NCBI GenBank assembly: GCA_016795285.1
Contig: JAEUIC010000036.1
Coordinates: 84,190 to 148,189, forward strand
Direction: 5' to 3'
Length of the DNA: 64,000 nt
Source: Planctomycetota bacterium
Lineage (GTDB): Bacteria > Planctomycetota > B15-G4 > SIAN01
Made by a program: the position numbers and the translations under genes. How positions within the stretch are numbered: position 1 is the stretch's first letter; each line of letters begins with the position of its first letter. Positions 42,692 to 52,016 of this stretch are shown in pieces. The notes under the pieces are model-generated. The model made no database searches. It worked only from the letters and a program-made list of their open reading frames with translations, and was not told where the DNA came from.

Positions 42692-45151
42692 TCACTGCTC
42701 GCCGAGGCGGATGCGCAAGCGGCGGCCGCGATGGTCGAGCAGCACCTCGCCGCGGATCGTGAGCAGCGCGCCGCGGCCATCGTCGAGCAGCTCGTCGACC
42801 AGCGTGCTCCACGCCGGCGTGCCGAGCTCGATGAGCGTCGCATCCGCGGCGTCGAACGGTGCGGTGGTCGGAGCGGCGGTCGGCGCACCGAGCGGCGCCC
42901 CGAGCGGCGCCGGCGCGAGGGTCGCGGCGGCCTGGATCAGCTTCGAGTCGACCCACTGGCCGCGGTTGCAGAAGAAGGCGCCCTCGCCGACCTGCTGCAC
43001 CGTCGCGATCTCGACGTGCGCCAGCTGGTCGCCGGCCGCGAGGTCGAGGAAGCCGTTGCGCGGATCGACGTTCGCCTTCGCCTTGCGGTCGTTGTAGTTC
43101 CACCCCTGCGCGACGGCGCCGAAGCCGGAGCGCTGGGCGACGGCACGCCCCTCGAGGTTCGCGTGGCACGCCTCGGTCAGCTGCGACCAGCTGCCGAAGT
43201 CGGCCCCGTCGGTGGCGAGGAACGCGGTGTACTCGGTCAGCACGCCGAACTCGGTCGAGAGGCGCAGGATCTCGTCGGTCAGCTCGCGCAGCGCCGCCGC
43301 GCGCACCGGATCGGCGGAGAGCGGCAGCCCGCCCGGCGTCCCGGCATCGACGCCGAGCGCGCGCACCTGATCGACGAGGTAGGCGATGCGCCGCGTGGCG
43401 AAGAGGCGCGGCACGAAGGCGTTGCGCGTGGTCGCGCGGGCGACGTCGAGCGTGAAGCGGAAGCGCCGCTCCGCGCCGAGCTGCCGCCCGGTCACCTCGA
43501 AGCAGAGCGGCGCCTCGCCGACGTACTGGCCGAGCACGATCAGCGACTCGCCTGCGAAGAGGTCGGGCAGCGTCGCCGGGGTGCGCTCGCGCACGCGGCG
43601 CGGATCGGGGCTGCCGTCGGGCGCGAGGGTCGCGAGGCCGACGTCGGCGAGCAGCGGCCCCCACAGCTTCTGGCACACCTTGGCGACCGCGAGCTCGACC
43701 TCCTCGCCGGGCAGCACGTAGGTCGTCGAGGCGCGCGTCGCGTCGGCGATGCGATCGAGCAGCGGCGCGTTCACGTCGGCGCCGACGCCGAAGGTGAAGA
43801 TGCGCCGCTGGTGCGGGTTGCCGCGCTCCACCACCTCGCGCAGCACCGCCTCCGAGGTGGCGCGCACGGTCGGCAGGCCGTCGGTGAGGAAGAGGACCAG
43901 CGGCAGCGTGCCTTCGACGTGCGGCTGGCGCAGCGCCTCGACCAGCGCGTCGTGGATGTTGGTGCCGCCGTTGGGGCGCAGCGCGTCGAGGTAGGCGCGC
44001 GCCTGCTGGCGCGTCGACGGCCCGTTGGTCACCGGCGCCGCGGCGAAGAGCGCGACGCTCGTCGAGTAGTCGATCAGGTTGAACGACTCGCCGTCGGCGA
44101 GCCCCTCGATCGCCTGCAGCGCCGCCGCGCGCGCCTGATCCCACTTCGCCCCCGCCATGCTGCCGGAGCGATCGAGCACCACGGTCAGCTCGCGGCGCAG
44201 GCGCGAGCGGGCCGCCGCGTCGGGCTCGGGCAGCCCCGCCATCAGCAGGAAGTAGCCGCCGCCCACGCGCGGATCGGGATAGGCGAAGAGCGACGCGGAG
44301 AGCTCTTCCTCCTGCACGAGGTAGGAGAGGCGCAGCGCGCCGGGGCTGGTGCGCGAGCGCTCGGCGAGCCGGGCGGTCATCGCGTCGGGCGCGAGGCGGA
44401 CCGTCTCGAGCTCGTGGCTCGGCGAGTAGAGCAGCGCGACGCCGGCGCGGCTCTTCACCGAGACGTCGATCGACCACGGCGTGCGAGTCGACAGCGCGTC
44501 GCTGCGCGGCAGCACGTAGTCGATGCGGGCGCCGTCGCGCTCGAGCAGGTGGTCGTAGGTGAGGCGGACGCGCTGCGTGCCGTGCGCCGGCACCGGGAAG
44601 ACGCTGCTCTTCACCGCCGAGTGGCCGGCGAACTCGAGCAGCCCCGGATCGCGCAGCCGCCGCACGATCTCGTCGTAGAGGCGGCGCGCTTCGGTGCGCG
44701 GCAGGAGCTGTGCGCTCGCCTCGCGGCTCTGCCCCTCGATCGCGAAGGAGGAGATCGCGGCGCCATCGGGCACCGGCAGCAGCACGATCGCTTCGGCCGG
44801 CGTCGCGCCGTGGTTCATCAGCTCGAGCTCGAGCGTGGTCGACGCCGTCTGCTCCTGCAGCTTCACGAACGCGCGTACGCCGACGATCGCGACCCCCGCC
44901 GGCCGCGGCGCGAGCGCGAACGAGCGCGTCGCCGGCGCCACGATGTCGGTCACCCGCGCGAGGTCGGCGAAGGGATCGCAGCTGCCGACCGCCACCTGCG
45001 GCGCGGCGGCGTGCGCGAGCGCGAACGCCGTCGAGGGCGCCAAGGACAGCGCGAGCAGCAGGGCCAGCAAGCGAGCGGAGAAGCGGGCGGCGAAGCGGAC
45101 GGACGAGCGGGCGGAGCGGCGGACGGAGCAGCGGGCGGCGAGGCGGTGCAT
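42692..45151 (-). CDS. VIT- and VWA-domain secreted protein
   Basis: The 819-residue protein has an Arg/Ser/Ala-rich N-terminal signal (about residues 1-50, hydrophobic core LLALLLALSLAPSTAFALA). A VIT domain spans about residues 60-200 (SASTTLELELMNHGATPAEAIVLLPVPDGAAISSF-type sequence), followed by a VWA domain with MIDAS DRSGSMAG near residue 320, PNGGTNIHDAL and LFLTDGLPTV. A long beta-rich C-terminal half follows. The start at 45151 was preferred because GGAG lies 7 bp upstream and the upstream extension has no signal character. It resembles inter-alpha-trypsin-inhibitor-heavy-chain-type bacterial proteins. It lies 109 bp upstream of the VWA-regulator operon. Confidence 0.82.
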   Translation of the reverse strand: MHRLAARCSVRRSARSSVRFAARFSARLLALLLALSLAPSTAFALAHAAAPQVAVGSCDPFADLARVTDIVAPATRSFALAPRPAGVAIVGVRAFVKLQEQTASTTLELELMNHGATPAEAIVLLPVPDGAAISSFAIEGQSREASAQLLPRTEARRLYDEIVRRLRDPGLLEFAGHSAVKSSVFPVPAHGTQRVRLTYDHLLERDGARIDYVLPRSDALSTRTPWSIDVSVKSRAGVALLYSPSHELETVRLAPDAMTARLAERSRTSPGALRLSYLVQEEELSASLFAYPDPRVGGGYFLLMAGLPEPDAAARSRLRRELTVVLDRSGSMAGAKWDQARAAALQAIEGLADGESFNLIDYSTSVALFAAAPVTNGPSTRQQARAYLDALRPNGGTNIHDALVEALRQPHVEGTLPLVLFLTDGLPTVRATSEAVLREVVERGNPHQRRIFTFGVGADVNAPLLDRIADATRASTTYVLPGEEVELAVAKVCQKLWGPLLADVGLATLAPDGSPDPRRVRERTPATLPDLFAGESLIVLGQYVGEAPLCFEVTGRQLGAERRFRFTLDVARATTRNAFVPRLFATRRIAYLVDQVRALGVDAGTPGGLPLSADPVRAAALRELTDEILRLSTEFGVLTEYTAFLATDGADFGSWSQLTEACHANLEGRAVAQRSGFGAVAQGWNYNDRKAKANVDPRNGFLDLAAGDQLAHVEIATVQQVGEGAFFCNRGQWVDSKLIQAAATLAPAPLGAPLGAPTAAPTTAPFDAADATLIELGTPAWSTLVDELLDDGRGALLTIRGEVLLDHRGRRLRIRLGEQ

Positions 45152-45314
45152 GGCGCGTCTCCAGCGGGAGCCAGTCGCTCCGACCCGCGACTGCGGGCGA
45201 AGTTCCGGCTCCCCCATCGACGCAACCTACGGCCGCCGACGCGCTCGGTCGGTCACGGCCGTGCAACGGCTTGCCGCGCTCGCAGCGCTCGCCGCCGCGC
45301 GGGGGAGCGGACGC

Positions 45315-46853
45315 TCACCGCTGGACGAAGACGCCGCCGTTCTCGCTCGCGAGGTGCTTCAGGAAGTCGGCGTCGATCCCCTTGCCGAGCCCGATCGTGT
45401 GGACGGTGACCCGCTTCATCGGGTTCAAGCGTCGCACCAGCTGCAGCGAACGATCGGGCGGATCCTTGCCGCCCGGCAGGAAGGGCTGGCCGTCGGTCAG
45501 CAGGAAGACCGTGTCGACCGAGGCGTCGTAGTACTTGTCGCCCGCACCGCGCCCCGCAATGGCGAAGGCGTTCTCGAGCGCGTCGTAGATGTTGGTGGCG
45601 CCGGCCGGCTGCAGGTCGGCGACCCACTTCTGCGCCTTCTTCACGCGGTCGGGCGAGGCGTCCACGAGCTTGCTCTGCCAGCGATCGGCGCCGTTGCTGA
45701 AGTAAACGACGTTGAACTTGGTCGTGGGCGGCAGCTCGCCCAACGCCCGGATCAGCTCCTTCTTCGAGGCTTCCATCCGGCTCTCCTCGCCGGGCGGCGC
45801 CGGGATCGGCTGCGTCTGCGCGTGGCCATCCTTCCACTGCGGATTGGTCATCGAGACCTGCATCGAGCCGGAGCAGTCGATCACGTAGACGATCGAGCGG
45901 GCGTCCTGCGGGATGCCGTGGAAGTAGCCGGTCGCCTGCATCTGCACCGCCGGCTCGCCGCCGCCCAGTTCCGCCTGGCCCGACGTGTAGCGGATCCCCT
46001 CGGCCGCGAACCAGCTCTTCCACGCGTTCGGACTGGCGCCGAGCTTCTGCCGCGTGAGGATCTCGAGCGCCGCCGCCAGCTTCACCTGCGTGCGACCGCT
46101 CTCCTTCTCGAGCCGCTTCACCAGCGGCTCGATCGCCTCGGGCAGCGCCACCTTGGCGAGCGCCAGCGCCGCCTGCTCGCGCACCGTCGCGTCGGCGTGG
46201 TCGATCAGCGGCAGGAGCGCCGGCGCGAACTCCTTCGCCTGCGGCCCGAGCCCCTGCACGGCGTAGAGGAGCGTGACGAGATCGTCCTGGCGCTTCAGCG
46301 TCGGCACCGATTTCGAGAGCACCGGCAGCAGCGCCGCGCCGACCGGGGCCGCGCTCTGCACGACGGCGAGCTTGAACGAGATCCCGACCGCCTCGTCGCC
46401 GAGCACGCGGCCGAGCAGCCAGGTGAGCCCTTCGGTGGAGCGCAGGTAGCCGAGCCGATCGAGCACGCGCGCCTGCCCCTTGCGGATCGGGTCGATCTTG
46501 GCGCGCCGCTCGATGATCTCGCCGTCGGAGAGGTCGCCCTTCACCAGCTCGGCGTGGGCGAGCTTCTCGGTCGACTGCGCGACCGCCTCCAACGTCTGCG
46601 CCGCCTTCAGCAGGAGTTGCGCGACGGCGAGCGAGTCGTAGGGGCCGAGCCCGTCGAGGGCGTCGACCAGCCCCTCGCCCGCCTCCTTCGCGTTGCGCAG
46701 CTGCTTCTCGACCGCCGCGATCGCCTCCGCCTCGCCGTCAGCCGGCGCGGCCGCGCGCGCGGACGCTGCCCACGAAGCGGTGAGGAGCGCGACCAGCAGG
46801 AGCGGCGCGAGGAGCGCGGGCGCGGGCGGGAGGCGCGGACGGGAGAACGGCAT
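45315..46853 (-). CDS. Secreted HEAT-repeat/VWA-domain protein
   Basis: The 512-residue protein has a signal peptide (to about residue 35, SWAASARAA). Residues 150-260 contain HEAT-like repeats (LLPLIDHADATVREQAALALAKVALPEAIEPLVKRLE), and a C-terminal VWA domain carries the MIDAS motif DCSGSMQV near residue 322, PAGATNIYDALENAF and FLLTDGQPFLPGG. HEAT plus VWA on one exported chain is a common planctomycete arrangement; the function is unknown. It diverges from the ECF sigma factor gene. Confidence 0.82.
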   Translation of the reverse strand: MPFSRPRLPPAPALLAPLLLVALLTASWAASARAAAPADGEAEAIAAVEKQLRNAKEAGEGLVDALDGLGPYDSLAVAQLLLKAAQTLEAVAQSTEKLAHAELVKGDLSDGEIIERRAKIDPIRKGQARVLDRLGYLRSTEGLTWLLGRVLGDEAVGISFKLAVVQSAAPVGAALLPVLSKSVPTLKRQDDLVTLLYAVQGLGPQAKEFAPALLPLIDHADATVREQAALALAKVALPEAIEPLVKRLEKESGRTQVKLAAALEILTRQKLGASPNAWKSWFAAEGIRYTSGQAELGGGEPAVQMQATGYFHGIPQDARSIVYVIDCSGSMQVSMTNPQWKDGHAQTQPIPAPPGEESRMEASKKELIRALGELPPTTKFNVVYFSNGADRWQSKLVDASPDRVKKAQKWVADLQPAGATNIYDALENAFAIAGRGAGDKYYDASVDTVFLLTDGQPFLPGGKDPPDRSLQLVRRLNPMKRVTVHTIGLGKGIDADFLKHLASENGGVFVQR

Positions 46854-47114
46854 GGCGAGGCTCGCAGCGGGGAGTTCGACGCCCTCCTGATACCGACGCG
46901 CGGCGCCTGGGCAACCCGCTCGCTCCCGGGAGCTCCCCGGGGCGGACGCGGCGCAGGATGGTGCGCTCGGCGTCGCGCTCGCCGAGACGCGCGAACGGCC
47001 GCGCGAGATTCCGGTCGAACAGCCGCGGCTCGGTGGCGTTGGTGCGATGCTGGCGACGCTCGCCAGCGCGGTTCGACGACGGCCTGGCAGCCCCTGCCCC
47101 CTGCGGAACGCCCG
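46854..47114. other. Intergenic region, divergent from VWA gene to ECF sigma gene
   Basis: This 261-bp gap separates the HEAT/VWA gene (minus) from the ECF sigma factor (plus). It holds no open frame with coding character and should contain the divergent promoters. I could not identify a convincing -35/-10 pair or an ECF-type AAC motif by eye. Confidence 0.4.
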
Positions 47115-47699
47115 GTGGATGACCGCCCCGACAGCGCGCGCGCGACCGATGCGGACGACGGCGCCGACCTGCGCCGTTTCCTCGCCGGCGAGCGCGAGCG
47201 GTTCGCGGCGCTGCTCGCTCGCCATCAGGGCGCGCTCCTGCGCTACGCGAGCCATCGGTTGCGCGACGCGACGGCGGCAGAGGACGCAGTGCAGGAGACC
47301 TTCCTGCGCCTCTTGCGCGAGGCGGCGACGTTGACCGCGCGACCGGAGCTCACGTCCTCGCTGGCAGCGTGGCTCTTCCACGTCTGCCGGAACATCTGCG
47401 CCGACGCGGCGCGCAAGGAGGTCCGCATGCAGCAGCGAGAACTGCGCGTCGCCGTGCCCGACATCGCCCCGCCGGCGCCATGGAGCGTCGAGAGCGACGA
47501 GGAGCGGAGCAAGGTGCGCGAGCTGCTCGACGCCCTTCCTGACCACGAGCGCGAGGTGCTGACCCTCAAGGTGCAGCACGGCAAGAGCTACCGCGAGATC
47601 CAGGCGCTGCTCGGCACCACGCTGCACGACGTCTTCACCACGGCGCACCGCGCGCTGAAACAGGTTGCCGCCGGATTGCGCGCGGCCGGCCTCGCCTGA
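47115..47699 (+). CDS. ECF-family RNA polymerase sigma factor
   Basis: This 194-residue ECF sigma factor has region 2 (RHQGALLRYASHRLRDATAAEDAVQETFLRLL) and region 4 (LPDHEREVLTLKVQHGKSYREIQALLGTTLHDVFTTAHRAL) with the helix-turn-helix intact. The GTG start is the nearest in-frame start before region 2; an upstream reading would add non-conserved sequence and there is only weak Shine-Dalgarno support, so the start is uncertain by some codons. It is followed by a protein whose N-terminus is a zinc-binding anti-sigma domain, a standard ECF/anti-sigma pair. Confidence 0.88.
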   Translation: MDDRPDSARATDADDGADLRRFLAGERERFAALLARHQGALLRYASHRLRDATAAEDAVQETFLRLLREAATLTARPELTSSLAAWLFHVCRNICADAARKEVRMQQRELRVAVPDIAPPAPWSVESDEERSKVRELLDALPDHEREVLTLKVQHGKSYREIQALLGTTLHDVFTTAHRALKQVAAGLRAAGLA

Positions 47700-47840
47700 C
47701 GAATCGCTCGATCCGCGTGCGGCTCGATCCGCACGCCGCCGCAACGCCCCACCCGACTTCCCCCTGACCGAACCGATCCCACCGCAACTCTCCGCGCGCG
47801 CCCCACGGCGCCGCGCCGCTGCCGCAAGAGGAGCTTCCCG

Positions 47841-50800
47841 ATGACTGCGAACCACGACGCCCCGCTCACGCCCCACCCCGACTGCGCTTCGTTCCAGGAC
47901 GAGCTCACCCACCTCGTGCTCGGCGAGCTGCCGGCCGAGCGCGTCGCCGCCGTCGAAGCGCACTGCGCCACGTGCGCCGCCTGCGCCGCCGAGCGCGAGC
48001 TGCTGGCGAAGTCGGCGCAGCTGCTCGCCGCCGACGCGGCGACGACCGCTCCGGTGCTGCAGCTCTCGAGCGCGCGCCAAGAGGCGCTGCTGACCGCCGC
48101 CGCGCAGTCGGCGCCGCTCGCGCCGGTGCGCCGCTTCTGGAACGCGCGCCGGTCGCTCGCGGCCGCCGCCGCGATCGCGCTGGTGGCGATCGGCGGCCAG
48201 TGGTTGTGGCGCGGCTACGACGTGGGGGCGACGCGATCGCCAGCCGAGGCGACAACCCTGGCGTCGCTGCAGGAGGAGGATCGCGCGGAAGCGTCGCGTC
48301 TTGGCTACCCGGTCGGGTCCGGCAGCTTCCCCTTCGGAACGGCGGATGGCGTCTGGGCGAACGGCCCAGGCGCCCAGAGCTCGACGCGGGCGACCCAGCT
48401 CACCGCGCGCGGCGCCTCACCGTCCGCGCTGCTGCCGAGCGACGGGGCGAGCGCCGGGGCGCCGAGCAGTGAGGCTGCCCCCGCTCGATCGCGAGGTGAG
48501 GCTGAAGCGGGCACGCGGGAGTCGATCCGAAACCTCGACTCCTTGAAGGCGCTCGGCTACCTCGGCTCGTCCGACGAAGACGGTGCGGCGGCGGTCGTCG
48601 AGGAGCAGTTGAGCGACCTCACCGAAGCGAGCGGTGCGACCGTCCTCCACGTCAGGCGGCTGCCGGCGGCCGACGACCAGCTTGCGCCGTCCGGCGTCGA
48701 GCGGCGCCGCCAACTCGCCTTGGGTGAAGCGGAGCAGCTGGCGCAGGGCGAGGCGAAGAAGCTCGAGGAGCTTGGTTACGTCGCGCCGGGCCCAGTGGTC
48801 GGCTTCGGCCAGTCGCAGACAGTGTTCCTCGAGGAAGACCTCGCAACGCTCTCTTTGTGGACCGAGTTCAACTCGGAGATTGCGCAGGGAGCTGCCCTCG
48901 GACTGCCGCTGGAGACCGTCGAGTCGCGGAACCGCGAGCTGATGGACGACGTCCAGCCCGCGCCCCACTTCTTCCGTGACTCCAGCGACGGCGACATCCG
49001 CGGGCGCACCGAGGTCTTCTTCGACGCCAAAGACGAATCGGCGCCGGCTGGCGACAGCTACGGCCTCGACCGCCTCTCCGCCCTCTCCTCCGCCCTGACT
49101 CTCGGCCGGCGGCAGTCGGACGCCGCCGTGGTCGCCGCGCTCGCGCAGCTCGCGACGCTGGCGCCGAGCGAGCTGGTCGCGCTCGAGAGTTCGCTGGCGC
49201 CGGCGGCGAGCGGGCGGACGCTCGACGTCGATGGCGTCGTGAAGCGCTTCCTCGAGCAGTTGGCGCCGCGCCAGGGCGAGCCGCCGCGCGACATGTTCTT
49301 CCGCTGGTTCGGCGACCATCCCTTCGTGCCGACCCGCATCGACACGCTCTCCACCTTCGGCATGGACGTCGACACCGCGAGCTACAACCTCGCCCGCGCT
49401 TACCTCGAGAAGGGGACGCTGCCGCCGAAGGCCGCGGTCCGCACCGAGGAGTTCGTCAACGCCTTCCGCCACGGACTCGCCGCACCGCCGAGCGGAGCGA
49501 CCCTCGACGGCCCCGCCGCCGACGGCACTGCCAATGACGTCTTCGCCATCACCACCGAACTGGCGCCAAGCCCCTTCGGCGGCGAAGGCCGCCACCTGCT
49601 GCGCGTCGGCCTGAAGGCGCGCGAGATCGGGAAGGAGTCGAGGAAGCCCGCCGCGCTCACCTTCGTGCTCGACGTCTCGGGCTCGATGGAGGAGGGCGGC
49701 CGCCTCGAGCTGGTGAAGCAGTCGCTGCGCCTCCTGGTGGCGCAACTCGACGAGCGCGACACGATCGGCATCGTCGCCTTCTCCGACACGGCGCGCCGCG
49801 CGCTGCCCCCCACCCGCGCCTCCGACGCGCGCACCATCCTCGCGGTGCTCGACTCGTTCCGGCCGGAGCAGTCGACCAACGCCGACGCGGGACTGCGGCT
49901 CGGCTACGAGATGGCCGTCGAGCAGCTGCGCGCCGACGCCGACAACCGCGTCATCCTCTGCTCGGACGGCGTCGCCAACACCGGCGTCACCGATCCGGCA
50001 TGGCTCTCGGCGCGCATCCGCGAGTGCAAGAGCCGGCGCATCTACCTGACCTCGATCGGCGTCGGCATGAACAACCACAACGACGCGCTGATGGAGCAGT
50101 TGGCCGACGAGGGCGACGGGCAGTGCCACTACGTCGACGACCTCGCCGAGGCGAAGGAGATCTTCGTCGACCGGATGACGGGCACGCTCTCCACCGTCGC
50201 TCGCGACGCCAAGATCCAGGTCGAGTTCGACCCGCGGTCGGTGCGCACGTTCCGGCAGCTCGGCTACGAGAACCGCGCGATCGCCCACGCCAACTTCCGC
50301 AACGACCGCGTCGACGCGGGCGAGGTGGGCGCCGGCCACGAGGTGGTGGCGCTCTACGAGCTCGAACTCGCGCCCGACGCCGCCGGCCCGCTCGCCACCG
50401 TGCGCTGCCGCTACGAGGACCCGCGGCTCGGCACGGTGCGCGAGCAGGCGCGCCTCGCCTTCGCCGCCGAGGCGGGCGCGAGCGCCGGCGCGATGGCGCC
50501 GCGTTGGCGCCTCGCCGCCGCGGTCGCCGAGTTCGCCGAGCTCCTGCGCCAGAGCGTCCACGCCCGCGACGGCTCGTTCGGCGCGGTGCTGCGCCTCGCC
50601 GAGCCGCTGGTGGCGGAGCTGCCCGAGGATCGCGACGTCGCCGAGTTCGTGGCACTCGTCCAGCAGGCCGCGCGCCTCCCCGACCTGCTGCCGCGCCGCA
50701 CGCCGCTCACCCGCTGCGTCGACGAGATCAAGAAGGTGCGCTGCTGGCAGGAGGAGCTGAAGCGGGCCGAGCCGTCGCCGCAGGGCGCCCCGCAGCAGGA

Positions 50801-50897
50801 GGCGAACCGCGGCCTGATGGAGCAGTTGGAGGAGCAGAACCGGAAGCTCGAGCAGGCGCTGCGCGACGCGCTCGCCGCGGCTGCTGCGGCGCGCTGA
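47841..50897 (+). CDS. Anti-sigma zinc finger/transmembrane/VWA fusion protein
   Basis: This is a 1018-residue fusion. Residues 1-60 resemble the ZAS anti-sigma zinc domain, with HPDCASFQDELTHLVLGEL and the HxxxCxxC site VEAHCATCAAC. One transmembrane helix follows (about residues 108-128, LAAAAAIALVAIGGQWLW). A long disordered region contains two ALGYL/ELGYV-type short motifs. From about residue 480 comes the YfbK-type module: TLSTFGMDVDTASYN, then a VWA domain with MIDAS DVSGSMEE near 613, and a C-terminal beta region (VEFDPRSVRTFRQLGYENRAI). The ECF sigma gene lies 141 bp upstream. GGAG precedes the ATG. The VWA part would be outside the cytoplasm, so sigma release may respond to an external ligand. 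Confidence 0.83.
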   Translation: MTANHDAPLTPHPDCASFQDELTHLVLGELPAERVAAVEAHCATCAACAAERELLAKSAQLLAADAATTAPVLQLSSARQEALLTAAAQSAPLAPVRRFWNARRSLAAAAAIALVAIGGQWLWRGYDVGATRSPAEATTLASLQEEDRAEASRLGYPVGSGSFPFGTADGVWANGPGAQSSTRATQLTARGASPSALLPSDGASAGAPSSEAAPARSRGEAEAGTRESIRNLDSLKALGYLGSSDEDGAAAVVEEQLSDLTEASGATVLHVRRLPAADDQLAPSGVERRRQLALGEAEQLAQGEAKKLEELGYVAPGPVVGFGQSQTVFLEEDLATLSLWTEFNSEIAQGAALGLPLETVESRNRELMDDVQPAPHFFRDSSDGDIRGRTEVFFDAKDESAPAGDSYGLDRLSALSSALTLGRRQSDAAVVAALAQLATLAPSELVALESSLAPAASGRTLDVDGVVKRFLEQLAPRQGEPPRDMFFRWFGDHPFVPTRIDTLSTFGMDVDTASYNLARAYLEKGTLPPKAAVRTEEFVNAFRHGLAAPPSGATLDGPAADGTANDVFAITTELAPSPFGGEGRHLLRVGLKAREIGKESRKPAALTFVLDVSGSMEEGGRLELVKQSLRLLVAQLDERDTIGIVAFSDTARRALPPTRASDARTILAVLDSFRPEQSTNADAGLRLGYEMAVEQLRADADNRVILCSDGVANTGVTDPAWLSARIRECKSRRIYLTSIGVGMNNHNDALMEQLADEGDGQCHYVDDLAEAKEIFVDRMTGTLSTVARDAKIQVEFDPRSVRTFRQLGYENRAIAHANFRNDRVDAGEVGAGHEVVALYELELAPDAAGPLATVRCRYEDPRLGTVREQARLAFAAEAGASAGAMAPRWRLAAAVAEFAELLRQSVHARDGSFGAVLRLAEPLVAELPEDRDVAEFVALVQQAARLPDLLPRRTPLTRCVDEIKKVRCWQEELKRAEPSPQGAPQQEANRGLMEQLEEQNRKLEQALRDALAAAAAAR

Positions 50898-50953
50898 GGC
50901 GCCGCGACGGACGGCGCGCCGCCGCCTGCGGCGACGCCTTCTCCCTCGTTCCA

Positions 50954-50992
50954 CGCGGCCGGCCTCCTGCCAGGGGGCCGGCCGCGCTCTTG
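50954..50992 (+). terminator. Intrinsic-type terminator after the VWA fusion gene
   Basis: A perfect 11-bp stem (CGCGGCCGGCC at 50954-50964 with GGCCGGCCGCG at 50976-50986) that can extend by further pairs inside the loop is followed by CTCTTG. It separates the sigma/anti-sigma unit from the ArsR-metH unit. The downstream T content is weak. Confidence 0.6.
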
Positions 50993-50997
50993 ATGGC

Positions 50998-51033
50998 CCA
51001 TCGAACCATCGCTAAATCGCGATGCACCGATGG
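50998..51033. promoter_or_regulatory. Nested 36-bp dyad over the ArsR start codon (candidate operator)
   Basis: Outer arms CCATCG (50998-51003) and CGATGG (51028-51033) and inner arms CATCGC (51007-51012) and GCGATG (51019-51024) are all perfectly paired about one centre at 51015.5, with an A/T-rich centre. The start codon at 51030 lies inside the right outer arm. This is what an autoregulatory operator for the ArsR-family protein encoded next would look like, and it could also repress metH. The alternative is an RNA hairpin that masks the start. Confidence 0.55.
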
Positions 51034-52016
51034 CCAATCTGAACGACACCTCCGCCGCCTTGAAGGCGCTCGCCGACCCGACCCGGCTGCGCCTGCTCCA
51101 TCTGCTCGGCCAGCAGGAGCTCTCCGTCGCCGAGCTGACCCGCATCGTCGGCGCCGGCCAATCGACCGTCTCGGCCCACCTCGCGCAGCTGAAGCAGGCG
51201 GGGCTGCTCTCCGACCGCAAGGACGGCGCGCGCTGCTACTACTCGCGCGCCGCCGAGCGCAACGCCGCGAGCCTCGCGTGGGAGGAGCTCGCCGACGCCA
51301 TCGCCGCCTCGGACGAGGCGCGCCGCGACGACGCCGCGCTGGCCGAGGTGCTGGCCGCCCGTGCGCACGAGGCGCGCGCCTACTTCGACCGCATCGCCGA
51401 CGCCATCGAGCACGAGTACCTGCCGGGCCGCACCTGGGAGGGGCTCGCCAAGGCGTTCGCGCGACTGCTGCCGCGCGCCAAGGTCGCCGACCTCGGCATC
51501 GGCGGCGGCGAGCTCACGCTCCTGCTCTGCGACGCGAGCGAGCAGGTGATCGGCGTCGACGCCAGCGAGGCGATGCTGGCCCGCGTGCGCGCCAAGGCCG
51601 CCAAGGCGGGCGTCGCGAACCTCGAGCTGCGCCACGGCGAGATCGAGGCGCTGCCGCTCGCCGACGGCGAGGTGGCGCTGGTCGTCCTCTCGCAGGCGCT
51701 CCACCACGCGCAACAGCCGCAGCGCGCGCTGGCCGAGGCGTTCCGCGTGCTGGCGCCGGGCGGGCGCGTCGTGATCCTCGACCTCCTGAAGCACAAGGAG
51801 CGCTGGACCGCGGAGAAGTTCCAGGACCGCTGGCCCGGCTTCCACGAACGCGAGCTGCACGAGTGGCTCGCCGCCGCCGGCTTCCGCGACGCGACCACCG
51901 CCATCGTGGCGCGCGAGCGGCAGCCCCCCTTCTTCCAGACCCTGCTCGCGCTCGCGACCAAGCCGGCGGCTCGCGCCGCACGGACGGCGCGCACGCGCCC
52001 CGCGAGGAAACGATGA
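51030..52016 (+). CDS. ArsR-family regulator fused to SAM-dependent methyltransferase
   Basis: This is a 328-residue two-domain protein. Residues 1-95 are an ArsR winged helix (ALKALADPTRLRLLHLLGQQELSVAEL, STVSAHLAQLKQAGLL) without the metal-binding Cys pair. Residues about 120-290 are a class I methyltransferase with motif I VADLGIGGGELTLLL and LAEAFRVLAPGGRVVILDLL. The C-terminus is basic. It overlaps the metH start by 4 bp (ATGA), so it is coupled to it. Such ArsR-methyltransferase genes next to methionine-cycle genes probably sense S-adenosylhomocysteine or SAM; that is inference. Confidence 0.88.
   Translation: MANLNDTSAALKALADPTRLRLLHLLGQQELSVAELTRIVGAGQSTVSAHLAQLKQAGLLSDRKDGARCYYSRAAERNAASLAWEELADAIAASDEARRDDAALAEVLAARAHEARAYFDRIADAIEHEYLPGRTWEGLAKAFARLLPRAKVADLGIGGGELTLLLCDASEQVIGVDASEAMLARVRAKAAKAGVANLELRHGEIEALPLADGEVALVVLSQALHHAQQPQRALAEAFRVLAPGGRVVILDLLKHKERWTAEKFQDRWPGFHERELHEWLAAAGFRDATTAIVARERQPPFFQTLLALATKPAARAARTARTRPARKR

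Noticed and set aside
42356..45409. A 1017-codon forward open frame over the VIT/VWA gene
   Set aside because: The minus strand encodes clear VIT and VWA domains; the forward frame is Arg/Ala-rich with no motifs.
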